Shown one piece after another: positions 1 to 5,675 of a stretch of 6,074 nucleotides of DNA. The stretch comes from Actinomycetales bacterium UBA1416 (GTDB taxonomy: Bacteria > Actinomycetota > Actinomycetes > Actinomycetales > Actinomycetaceae). The stretch spans positions 1 through 6,074 of the forward strand of contig DBPQ01000016.1 in NCBI GenBank assembly GCA_002304945.1, in the 5' to 3' direction. A model generated the notes under the pieces. The model was not told the origin of the DNA. It searched no databases and saw nothing but the letters and a program-made list of their open reading frames with translations. The position numbers were made by a program, and so were the translations under genes. The stretch's first letter is position 1; the number at the start of each line of letters is the position of its first letter.

Positions 1-777
1 GACGGCGAGGTGGTGCTCGCGTCCGGCGCCGACCCGTCCGCCGACCCCCTCCTCGCGTTCCGCGTGGCCGCCACGGCCGGGCGGACCGGCCTGCCGATCG
101 CGCCCCCCACGCTGACGTCGCTGGCGGCGAGCGCGCCGCTCCCGGTGCCGTGGCCTCCCGCCGCGCGACAGGACCTGCTCGACGTCCTCGCCTCCGGGCG
201 CCAGGTGGCCGTGCTCGAGGAGCTCGACCTCGCGGGCCTCCTCAGCCGGTGGATCCCGGAGTGGGAGCCTGTCCGCAACCGGCCGCAGCGGGCCGCCATC
301 CACCGGCACACGGTCGACCGGCACCTCGTGGAGACCTCCGCGGAGGCTGCCCGGCTCGCGCCCCGACTGCCGGAGGCGGACCGCCCGGTCCTCCTGCTGG
401 CCGCCCTCCTGCACGACATCGGGAAGGTTCCCGGCGCGCTCGATCACTCGGCGGAGGGGGCGGCGCGGGTGCCGGCCATCCTCACGCGGATGGGGCTGGA
501 CGCGCACGTGGCGGATGTCACGTTCCTTGTGCGTCACCACCTCCTCCTCGCCGAGACGGCCACGGCGGCCGACCCGGATGACGGCGACGTGGTGGCAGCG
601 GTGGCCGCCGTCGTCGGCACGCGCCGCCGCCTCGCTCTCCTCGCGGCCCTGACCGAGGCGGACGCCCGGGCCGTCGGGGAGCGGGCGTGGACGGACTGGC
701 GGGCCCAGCTGGTGGGGCAGTTCGCGGAACGCGTGGCCGCGCGGCTGGGCGTTACGCTGGGAGCTGCACATCCCTGA
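1..777 (+). CDS. glnD: [Protein-PII] uridylyl/adenylyltransferase GlnD, 3' end (HD domain), no C-terminal ACT domains
   Basis: Partial at the 5' edge: the frame is open from base 1 and the real start and nucleotidyltransferase domain lie upstream; the GTG at base 10 is not the start. The 258 visible codons match the middle of GlnD, the bifunctional enzyme that modifies and demodifies the PII signal protein GlnB/GlnK in response to nitrogen status. The HD phosphohydrolase-type domain (demodifying activity) is clear: HRHTVDRH at bases 301-324, LLHDIGK with the HD pair at 412-417, then DHS, and RHH at 532-540. The post-HD helix with the WTDWR motif follows. The protein then ends about 25 residues after WTDWR, whereas well-studied GlnD proteins continue for some 200-300 residues with two ACT domains that sense glutamine. 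ffh starts 15 bases later, so these cannot be downstream in another frame. The glnD-ffh neighbourhood is typical of actinobacteria. Family assignment is firm; the functional effect of the short C-terminus is inference. Confidence 0.9.
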   Translation, partial: DGEVVLASGADPSADPLLAFRVAATAGRTGLPIAPPTLTSLAASAPLPVPWPPAARQDLLDVLASGRQVAVLEELDLAGLLSRWIPEWEPVRNRPQRAAIHRHTVDRHLVETSAEAARLAPRLPEADRPVLLLAALLHDIGKVPGALDHSAEGAARVPAILTRMGLDAHVADVTFLVRHHLLLAETATAADPDDGDVVAAVAAVVGTRRRLALLAALTEADARAVGERAWTDWRAQLVGQFAERVAARLGVTLGAAHP

Positions 778-792
778 CGAAAGGCCGGCTCG

Positions 793-2364
793 TTGTTCGC
801 AACGCTCTCCGATCGCATCACCGCCTCCTTCAAGTCGCTCCGCGGCTCCCGGCTGACCGCCGAGGACATCGCCGGCACGATCTCCGAGATCCGGCGGGCG
901 CTCCTCGATGCCGACGTCGCCCTGCCCGCGGTGCGGGCCTTCACCGCGCGTGTCCGCGAACGGGCCGAGGGCGCCGAACTCTCCCAGGCGCTGAAGCCCG
1001 GTCAGCAGGTCATCAAGATCGTCAACGAGGAGCTCATCGAGATCCTCGGCGGGGAGTCCCGTGAGCTGCACTTCGCGAAGCACCCGCCCACCGTCATCAT
1101 GCTCGCCGGCCTGCAGGGCTCCGGCAAGACCACGTTGGCGGGCAAGCTCGGCCTCTGGCTCAAGGGCCAGGGGCACACCCCGATCCTGATCGCCGCGGAC
1201 CTGCAGCGCCCGAACGCCGTCACCCAGCTCGAGGTGGTCGGGGAGCGGGCGGGCGTCCCCGTGTGGGCGCCGGAGCCGGGCAACGGCGTCGGCGACCCGG
1301 TCGAGGTGGCGCGGTCCGGCCTGATCTTCGCCCAGGCGAAGGGGCACGACGTCGTCGTCGTGGACACCGCCGGTCGCCTCGGCATCGACGAGGAGCTCAT
1401 GCGGCAGGCCGCGGACATCCGCGACGCCGTCGACCCCGACGAGATCCTCTTCGTCCTCGACGCGATGATCGGCCAGGACGCCGTCACCACGGCCACAGCC
1501 TTCCAGGAGGGCGTGGGCTTCACCGGCGTGGTCCTCACCAAGCTCGACGGCGACGCCCGGGGCGGTGCGGCCCTGTCCGTCCGCACGGTGACCGGCCAGC
1601 CGGTGCTGTTCGCCTCGACGGGGGAGAAGCTCACCGACTTCGAGCGGTTCCACGCCGACCGGATGGCCTCCCGCATCCTCGACATGGGTGACCTCCTCAC
1701 CCTCATCGAGCAGGCGGAGCGGACCTTCGACCAGGCCGAGGCCGAGAAGATGGCCGCGAAGCTCGCCGGCCAGGGTGAGTTCACCCTCGACGACTTCCTC
1801 AGCCAGCTGCAGCAGGTCCGCAAGATGGGCTCGATGAAGAAGATGCTCGGCATGCTCCCGGGGATGGGGCAGATGCGGGAGCAGCTCGAGAACTTCGACG
1901 AGCGCGAGGTGGACCGGGTCGAGGCCATCGTCCGGTCCATGACGCCCGGGGAACGCGCCGACGTGCGCATCCTCAACGGCTCGCGGCGCGCGCGGATCGC
2001 CCGCGGTTCGGGGACCACCGTCACCGAGGTCAACCAGCTCGTGGATCGCTTCGAGCAGGCGAAGACCATGATGAAACACATGGCGAACGCGGGTGGCATG
2101 CCCGGGATGGGCAACATGCCGGGCATGGGCAAGAAGTCCAAGGGCCGCATGGCACCCCAGCGCAAGGCCCCGAAGGGCAAGTCCGGGAATCCCGCGAAGC
2201 GCGCCCGCCAGGAGATCGAGGCCCAGCAGCGCGCCGCCGAGCGTGCCGCCGCCGGGCCGGCCCCCGGCTCGGCCTTCGGCGGCGGAGCAGCCGGGCTGCC
2301 GGAGGACTTCGACCCCTCCCAGCTCGGGCTTCCCGCCGGATTCGAGAAGTACCTCAGGAAGTGA
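793..2364 (+). CDS. ffh: Signal recognition particle GTPase Ffh (SRP54)
   Basis: Complete 523-residue Ffh, the protein subunit of the cytoplasmic signal recognition particle. It binds 4.5S/SRP RNA and signal sequences of nascent membrane proteins and docks with FtsY. Domains in order: N helical bundle (about 1-90); G domain (about 95-295) with G1 GLQGSGKTT at 106-114, the DLQRPNAVTQL motif at 136-146, DTAGR at 191-195, TKLDGDARGG at 249-258 and STGEK at 275-279; and a methionine-rich M domain (about 310-435) with the SRP-RNA-binding segment NGSRRARIARGSGTT at 395-409. A low-complexity tail (about 433-523) has GMPGMG repeats, then Lys/Arg- and Ala-rich stretches. Such an extension is usual in actinobacterial Ffh. 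The start is TTG at 793, preceded by GAAAGG at 779-784 with 8 bases of spacing; the N-terminus MFATLSDRI fits the family. It is probably co-transcribed with glnD (15-base gap), and its TGA overlaps the start of the next gene. Confidence 0.98.
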   Translation: MFATLSDRITASFKSLRGSRLTAEDIAGTISEIRRALLDADVALPAVRAFTARVRERAEGAELSQALKPGQQVIKIVNEELIEILGGESRELHFAKHPPTVIMLAGLQGSGKTTLAGKLGLWLKGQGHTPILIAADLQRPNAVTQLEVVGERAGVPVWAPEPGNGVGDPVEVARSGLIFAQAKGHDVVVVDTAGRLGIDEELMRQAADIRDAVDPDEILFVLDAMIGQDAVTTATAFQEGVGFTGVVLTKLDGDARGGAALSVRTVTGQPVLFASTGEKLTDFERFHADRMASRILDMGDLLTLIEQAERTFDQAEAEKMAAKLAGQGEFTLDDFLSQLQQVRKMGSMKKMLGMLPGMGQMREQLENFDEREVDRVEAIVRSMTPGERADVRILNGSRRARIARGSGTTVTEVNQLVDRFEQAKTMMKHMANAGGMPGMGNMPGMGKKSKGRMAPQRKAPKGKSGNPAKRARQEIEAQQRAAERAAAGPAPGSAFGGGAAGLPEDFDPSQLGLPAGFEKYLRK

Positions 2365-3464
2365 TCCTCCACCTCACCGGAGCGGTGCTCACGGCGGTGG
2401 GGAGCCGTCCGGAGGCCTGGGTCGATGACGGCCGCATGGCGTGGTCGGGGCCCGCGGGTCCACCGGACGTCGAGCTCGACGGCGTGGTCCTCCCCGGGCT
2501 CGTGGACGTCCACTGCCACGTGGGCCTCGGGGAACGTGGCGAGGTCGCGCGTGAGACGGCGGAGGCGCAGGCCCTCGCCGACCGGGACACCGGGGTGCTC
2601 CTCATCCGGGACGCCGGGGTTCCCTCCGACACCCGGTGGATCGACGACCGCCCGGACCTCCCGCGCATCATCCGCGCCGGCCGCCACCTCGCCCGGCCGA
2701 GGCGGTACCTGCCCGGCTTCGCCGAGGAGCTCGACGACGTCGCGGCACTCCCCGAGGCAATGGCCCGCAACGCCCGGGCCGGGGACGGGTGGGTGAAGCT
2801 GGTCGCGGACTGGATCGACCGGTCCGAGGGCGCCGATTCCCGGGTGCGGCCCCTGTGGCCGGCCGACGTCCTCGCCGACGGCGTGGCCGCCGCCCACGCG
2901 GCCGGGGCCCGGGTGACCGCACACGCCTTCTCCCACGAGGCCATCGACCCCCTGCTCGAGGCCGGCATCGACTGCATCGAGCACGGCACGGGAATGGACG
3001 CCGACCAGATCGCCGAGGCAGCCCGCCGGGGCATCCCCGTGACCCCCACGATGATCCAGGTGGACAACTTCGCCGAGTTCGCCGCGGCCGGCGGCCGCAG
3101 ATACCCGCGCTACGCGGAGCAGATGCTCGCCATGTGGGAGCGCCGCGACGTCCAGCTCCGCGCCTTCCACGAGGCAGGGATCCAGTTACTGCCGGGGTCG
3201 GACGCCGGTGGCACGATCCCGCACGGCTCCCTGCCGGACGAGCTCGCCCGATGGGTGACCGGGGGCATCCCGGCCACCGACGTCGTCGCCCTCGCCACCT
3301 GGCGCGCCCGGGAGTACCTCGGCGCCGGAACCCTCGGGGAGGGCGAACCCGCCGACCTCGTGGTGTACGACGAGGACCCGCGAGGTGACATCACGGTGCT
3401 GTCCCGGCCGCGCGCCGTCGTCCTGCGCGGGGCCCTGCACTCGGGGCGCGCTCTCACCGGCTGA
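2361..3464 (+). CDS. Metal-dependent amidohydrolase family protein (imidazolonepropionase-like)
   Basis: A 367-residue member of the amidohydrolase superfamily, a TIM-barrel hydrolase with a mono- or dinuclear metal centre flanked by a small beta-sandwich. The barrel opens with LPGLVDVHCH (metal ligands H51 and H53). Further likely ligands are K146 in WVKLVADW (candidate carboxylated lysine), H188 in TAHAF, H208 in EHGT and D281 in PGSDAGG. The C-terminal EPADLVVYDEDP segment is the usual strand that closes the sandwich domain. The full ligand set looks intact, so it is probably active; the substrate cannot be told, and imidazolonepropionase-like or dipeptidase-like activity is only a family-level guess. 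The GTG at 2361 overlaps the ffh stop as GTGA, suggesting translational coupling. AGGAA lies almost against the start, so there is no well-spaced ribosome binding site. A GTG at 2385 is a less likely alternative because the family's first strand (MILHLTG) would be lost. No signal peptide, so cytoplasmic. Confidence 0.9.
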   Translation: MILHLTGAVLTAVGSRPEAWVDDGRMAWSGPAGPPDVELDGVVLPGLVDVHCHVGLGERGEVARETAEAQALADRDTGVLLIRDAGVPSDTRWIDDRPDLPRIIRAGRHLARPRRYLPGFAEELDDVAALPEAMARNARAGDGWVKLVADWIDRSEGADSRVRPLWPADVLADGVAAAHAAGARVTAHAFSHEAIDPLLEAGIDCIEHGTGMDADQIAEAARRGIPVTPTMIQVDNFAEFAAAGGRRYPRYAEQMLAMWERRDVQLRAFHEAGIQLLPGSDAGGTIPHGSLPDELARWVTGGIPATDVVALATWRAREYLGAGTLGEGEPADLVVYDEDPRGDITVLSRPRAVVLRGALHSGRALTG

Positions 3465-3488
3465 TGCGGCGCCCGCCGTGCCGTGAGG
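3462..3488 (+). repeat. Imperfect direct repeat, left copy (cassette boundary)
   Basis: It begins at the stop codon of the amidohydrolase gene. It consists of TGATGCGGCGC (3462-3472), an 8-base variable middle, and CCGTGAGG (3481-3488). The same two blocks recur in the same order and almost the same spacing at 5463-5490, at the end of the permease gene. Allowing one gap, about 24 of 28 positions agree. The copies bracket the GntR/ABC cassette. Chance similarity in GC-rich DNA is possible. Confidence 0.45.
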
Positions 3489-3497
3489 GCACGGCGG
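3473..3497 (+). terminator. Hairpin terminator after the glnD-ffh-amidohydrolase run
   Basis: A perfect 10-bp GC-rich stem, CCGCCGTGCC (3473-3482) with GGCACGGCGG (3488-3497), encloses the 5-base loop GTGAG. It starts 9 bases after the amidohydrolase stop. There is no T-tract after it, which is common for actinobacterial terminators but makes the call less certain. The loop GTGAG could also pair with CTCAC at 3504-3508. Confidence 0.65.
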
Positions 3498-3518
3498 AGG
3501 GACCTCACCTCCTGGTCT

Positions 3519-3556
3519 GTGAGCTTCTGCTTGCGCATGTGCAAGGAAGTGCTCAC
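3519..3556. other. Imperfect 38-base inverted repeat in the intergenic region
   Basis: GTGAGC (3519-3524) pairs with GCTCAC (3551-3556), TTC (3525-3527) with GAA (3546-3548), and CTTGC (3530-3534) with GCAAG (3541-3545), around the loop GCATGT. Two 2-base bulges interrupt this 14-bp arrangement. The core CTTGCGCATGTGCAAG (3530-3545) is by itself a 16-bp dyad with one mismatched position. It lies between the upstream terminator and the cassette promoter. It may be a second protein-binding site, a second terminator hairpin or a fortuitous structure; no function is known. Confidence 0.4.
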
Positions 3557-3591
3557 GGGTCGCGCAGGCAGGGCGGCTCGCGGTGGGCCCC

Positions 3592-3621
3592 TTGACAAGG
3601 TCCCCGCTTCACCGGTTCACT
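3592..3621 (+). promoter_or_regulatory. Predicted sigma-70-type promoter of the gntR-ABC operon
   Basis: A consensus -35 TTGACA at 3592-3597 is followed, after 18 bases, by TTCACT at 3616-3621. The latter matches TATAAT at 3 of 6 positions, so the -10 is weak. Transcription would begin near 3628-3630, giving a leader of about 22-25 bases before the gntR start. The perfect -35 stands out in such GC-rich DNA. The -10 assignment is tentative because it lies within the operator-like dyad. Confidence 0.6.
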
Positions 3622-3637
3622 AGTCAAGTAATGAACC
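3614..3637. promoter_or_regulatory. 24-bp dyad: candidate operator for the adjacent GntR/YtrA-type repressor
   Basis: The arms GGTTCA (3614-3619) and TGAACC (3632-3637) are perfectly complementary. Inside them TA (3621-3622) pairs with TA (3629-3630) and T3624 with A3627, so 9 of 12 symmetric positions match. The dyad overlaps the proposed -10 and transcription start and ends 14 bases before the gntR ATG. This is the expected place for an autorepressor operator: YtrA-type GntR regulators generally bind dyads at their own promoters. Binding here is inferred from position and symmetry. Confidence 0.7.
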
Positions 3638-3651
3638 ACAGAAGGGGAACC

Positions 3652-4011
3652 ATGGACGCCTTCGACGACCGGACGCCGATCTACCAGCAGATCGCCGACC
3701 GGATCCGCGGCGCCATCCTCTCGGGGGAGCTGTCCGAGGGTGAGCAGGTCATGTCCACCACGCAGTACGCCACCACGTACCGCATCAACCCGGCGACCGC
3801 CGCGAAGGCGATGGCCCAGCTCGTCGACGAGGGGCTCCTGGAGAAGCGCCGGGGGCTCGGCATGTTCGTGGAGCCCGGGGCACGCGAGAGGCTGCGGGCC
3901 GCGGGGCGGGCAACCTTCTTCGCTCGCTCGCTCGACCCGGTGCTCGCCGAGGCGGCCACGTTGGGAATCCCCACGGGCCAGATCATCGACCACATCAGGA
4001 GGACACGGTGA
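3652..4011 (+). CDS. GntR family transcriptional regulator, YtrA subfamily
   Basis: A 119-residue regulator. Residues about 8-74 form the GntR winged helix-turn-helix: PIYQQIADRIRGAILSGEL, then the recognition region with INPATAAKAMAQLVDEGLL, and the wing KRRGLGMFV. Only about 45 residues follow (about 75-119), predicted as a short helical dimerisation tail. This size and layout are diagnostic of the YtrA subfamily, whose members usually repress ABC-transporter operons that they head. The ATG at 3652 has an AAGGGG ribosome binding site at 3642-3647. In-frame starts further upstream, including an ATG at 3631, lie inside the operator-like dyad and lack the conserved start of the family. The stop overlaps the GTG of the ABC ATPase as GTGA. 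Likely role: autorepressor of this operon, released by an unknown signal; in Bacillus the ytr operon responds to cell-wall-active antibiotics, but that cannot be assumed here. Confidence 0.93.
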   Translation: MDAFDDRTPIYQQIADRIRGAILSGELSEGEQVMSTTQYATTYRINPATAAKAMAQLVDEGLLEKRRGLGMFVEPGARERLRAAGRATFFARSLDPVLAEAATLGIPTGQIIDHIRRTR

Positions 4012-4763
4012 CCACCACCACTCCCGCGGGCCTCGAGATCCGCGGCCTCACTCACAGCTTCGGCTCCACGACCGCGCTCGACGACGTCACCGTGGCCGTC
4101 CGCCCCGGCACCGTCACCGGCCTCGTGGGGCGCAACGGTGCCGGCAAGACGACTCTCGCCGCCCTTGTCGCGGCGCTGCGCCCCGTCCAGGCCGGTGCCA
4201 TCCTGCTCGACGGCGCGCCGCCCTGGGAGGACCCCGAGGTGACGAGCCGCATCTGCCTCGTGCGGGACAAGGGGGGAGTCGTGGAGGACGAGCGGATCCG
4301 CGTCACCTTCGAGTTCGCGGCCATGCTGCGGCCGGGCTGGGACGCGGACTACGCCCACGCACTCCTCGACCGGTTCGAGGTCCCGTTCCGGAAGAAGCCC
4401 CAGCAACTGTCCACCGGGAAGCGCTCCGCGCTCAGTGCGATCCTCGGACTCGCCTCCAGGAGCGACCTGACGATCTTCGACGAGGTCTACCTCGGCATGG
4501 ACGCGGTCGCCCGGCGCATGTTCTACGACGAGCTCATCGCCGACTGGATCGCCCATCCGCGCACGATCATCCTGTCCTCCCACCTCCTCGACGAGGTCGA
4601 GGACCTCATGGAGGACGTCGTCATCCTCGACCGCGGGCGCGTCGTCGCCGCCGGGGAGACGGACGCGGTTCGCGCCCGGCACTCCCGGGACGGCGCGGTC
4701 GCCTCCCTCACCGACGTCCTCGTCTCGCTGTCCACCCCCTCGACCGACAGGAGTACCCCATGA
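4008..4763 (+). CDS. ABC transporter ATP-binding protein (YtrB-like)
   Basis: A 251-residue nucleotide-binding subunit that would power the membrane protein encoded next. Motifs in order: Walker A GRNGAGKTT (41-49), ABC signature LSTGKRSA (134-141, a divergent form of LSGGQ), Walker B DLTIFDE (153-159) with catalytic E159, D-loop LGMD (162-165), and H-loop SSHLLDE with H192. The Q-loop region reads CLVRDKGG (83-90) and has no glutamine. The residue after the Walker B glutamate is valine where proline is usual. These departures resemble the YtrB-like group paired with YtrA regulators, and Walker A/B and H-loop are intact, so ATP hydrolysis is likely. GTG start at 4008 with AGGAGG at 3997-4002, 5 bases away, inside the end of gntR. 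The last codons overlap the permease ATG. It probably works as a homodimer at the inner face of the membrane; the substrate is unknown. Confidence 0.93.
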   Translation: MTTTTPAGLEIRGLTHSFGSTTALDDVTVAVRPGTVTGLVGRNGAGKTTLAALVAALRPVQAGAILLDGAPPWEDPEVTSRICLVRDKGGVVEDERIRVTFEFAAMLRPGWDADYAHALLDRFEVPFRKKPQQLSTGKRSALSAILGLASRSDLTIFDEVYLGMDAVARRMFYDELIADWIAHPRTIILSSHLLDEVEDLMEDVVILDRGRVVAAGETDAVRARHSRDGAVASLTDVLVSLSTPSTDRSTP

Positions 4764-5488
4764 CCACCGTCACCCAGGCACGGGTCCTGTTCCGCTGGCT
4801 CGCGCGCGGCGGCCTGCGAGTCCTCGCCATCACGCTGCTCATCGCGACCGTGGTCGCGGCGGCCCTCGCCGCCGTCGCCCTCTGGCAGGACTGGCCGGAG
4901 GTCGCCCACGCCCCCACGGACGCGGACGGCACCGTGGTCATCGGCTTCACGACCACGATCTTCGGGATTCCCCTGGCCGCGGTCGCGATCGCGGCGTTCG
5001 TGGTGTCCATCGCGACGGTCGGGTCCTTCACCCGGCCGTTGCTCGCCACCGGAGCGACCCGCTCGGCCCTCGCGCTCGCCCACCTCGCCCACGTCCTCCT
5101 CCTCGCACTGGCGGCCTCGGCCCTGGCCGCCGCCGTCCTCGCGCTCGAGGCCGCCTTCGCCGGCGGGTGGATCGGGTCCACCTTCGGGCTCGCGCCCGGC
5201 GACACGTTCGCCGACGGCGTTCCTGCCCTCGTCCAGGGCTTCCTCGGGGCGCTCGCCGGCCTCGTCGCCGGCTCGCTCGTGGCGGCGCTCTTCCTGCGGT
5301 GGCCCTGGTGGGTGGGGGTGGGGGCGCTGGCCGTCACCCTCTGGGTCCTGCCGGTCGTCGTGGCGAGCGTCCCGCCGCTCGAGGCCGCCGCGTCCGCCGT
5401 CGCGGCGTGGCCGTGGTCACCGGGCGCCGGCGCCGTCCTGCTCGCTGCCGCCCACTGGCTCGTGATGCGGCGCATGCCCGTCCCGTGA
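4760..5488 (+). CDS. ABC transporter membrane subunit, six predicted TM segments
   Basis: A 242-residue hydrophobic protein, strongly Ala/Leu/Val-rich. Predicted membrane segments lie at about 20-42, 64-88, 104-131, 156-179, 182-204 and 220-236. A polar, Asp-containing loop sits at about 43-60 and another, with APGDTFADG, at about 145-153. This is the layout of ABC-2-type or YtrC/D-like permeases. No catalytic motif or cleavable signal peptide is apparent. I do not recognise a named family; the permease role comes from topology and from the overlap with the ATPase gene. The ATG at 4760 overlaps the ATPase stop as ATGA and has AGGAG at 4749-4753 with 6 bases of spacing, so this start is well supported although the reading frame is open far upstream. 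It is the last gene of the cassette and a hairpin follows 17 bases after the stop. Export of a toxic compound or lipid-linked molecule is possible but unsupported by specific residues. Confidence 0.85.
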   Translation: MTTVTQARVLFRWLARGGLRVLAITLLIATVVAAALAAVALWQDWPEVAHAPTDADGTVVIGFTTTIFGIPLAAVAIAAFVVSIATVGSFTRPLLATGATRSALALAHLAHVLLLALAASALAAAVLALEAAFAGGWIGSTFGLAPGDTFADGVPALVQGFLGALAGLVAGSLVAALFLRWPWWVGVGALAVTLWVLPVVVASVPPLEAAASAVAAWPWSPGAGAVLLAAAHWLVMRRMPVP

Positions 5489-5490
5489 GG
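5463..5490 (+). repeat. Imperfect direct repeat, right copy (cassette boundary)
   Basis: TGATGCGGCGC (5463-5473), a 9-base middle, and CCGTGAGG (5483-5490) repeat the blocks found at 3462-3488. This copy encodes the last residues of the permease (MRRMPVP) and its stop codon. Distance between the copies is about 2001 bases, almost exactly the length of the GntR/ABC cassette. Confidence 0.45.
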
Positions 5491-5505
5491 CCAGGACCAC
5501 ATCGC

Positions 5506-5538
5506 GCGGGGTCGGGGGTCGTTCGCCCCCGGCCCCGC
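5506..5538 (+). terminator. Strong hairpin terminator of the GntR/ABC operon
   Basis: A 13-bp stem is formed by 5506-5518 and 5526-5538: GCGGGG with CCCCGC, a T-G wobble at 5512/5532, then CGGGGG with CCCCCG, around a 7-base loop. The short ATTCT after it is only weakly T-rich. Its position between the permease stop and the rpsP promoter fits a terminator that insulates rpsP from the cassette. The reverse strand would form the same stem, so it could act in both directions. Confidence 0.8.
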
Positions 5539-5542
5539 ATTC

Positions 5543-5551
5543 TGGCAGAAT
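5543..5551 (+). promoter_or_regulatory. Extended -10 promoter element for rpsP
   Basis: TGGCAGAAT at 5543-5551 combines a TGn extension with CAGAAT (4 of 6 matches to TATAAT). No good -35 is present at the expected distance, where the terminator stem lies, which agrees with an extended -10 promoter. ATTCT/AGAAT (5539-5543/5547-5551) also form a small inverted repeat around GGC. Transcription would start near 5558, giving a leader of about 118 bases. Confidence 0.5.
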
Positions 5552-5557
5552 CTCCGT

Positions 5558-5675
5558 GTACTCGGTCCGGCCGGTCCCTCTCACCTGCCGAGGCTGTGTC
5601 CCGAGCAGCGCCCCGCCCGACACCCACCGGGCCGGTGCAGCCGCTCACCCCATCAGATCAGGAGAGACCACTCAA
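5558..5675 (+). promoter_or_regulatory. rpsP 5' leader with small GC-rich hairpins
   Basis: The leader carries CTCGG (5561-5565), which could pair with either of two CCGAG copies (5588-5592 or 5601-5605), and a separate hairpin CACCG/CGGTG (5625-5629/5633-5637) with a 3-base loop about 38 bases before the rpsP start. The AGGAG at 5660-5664 is the ribosome binding site, 11 bases from the GTG. Such alternatives could form a translational control element, but nothing here matches a known riboswitch; short complementary GC words also arise by chance. Confidence 0.35.

Noticed and set aside
2085..2135. Short tandem DNA repeat coding GMPGMG in ffh
   Set aside because: Methionine/glycine-rich repeats are a normal part of the Ffh M-domain tail in actinobacteria, not a mobile or regulatory repeat.
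1002..3170. A 722-codon open frame on the - strand opposite ffh and the amidohydrolase
   Set aside because: It is antisense to two clearly recognisable genes with intact family motifs. Long antisense open frames are expected in DNA with strong third-position G/C bias, and the translation has no recognisable domain.
3110..3598. - strand frame crossing the intergenic region, with a plausible-looking stretch (MRKQKLTDQEVRSLRR) and an AGGAGG-like site
   Set aside because: Most of it is antisense to the amidohydrolase, the remainder covers the terminator and hairpin region, and the protein shows no recognisable family. The AGGAGG-like site at about 3507-3512 is not well placed before its ATG codons.
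3740..4759. Long in-frame upstream extension of the permease frame through gntR and the ATPase
   Set aside because: The upstream translation is Arg/Pro/Gly-rich shadow sequence, and the ATG at 4760 has a good ribosome binding site and overlaps the ATPase stop.
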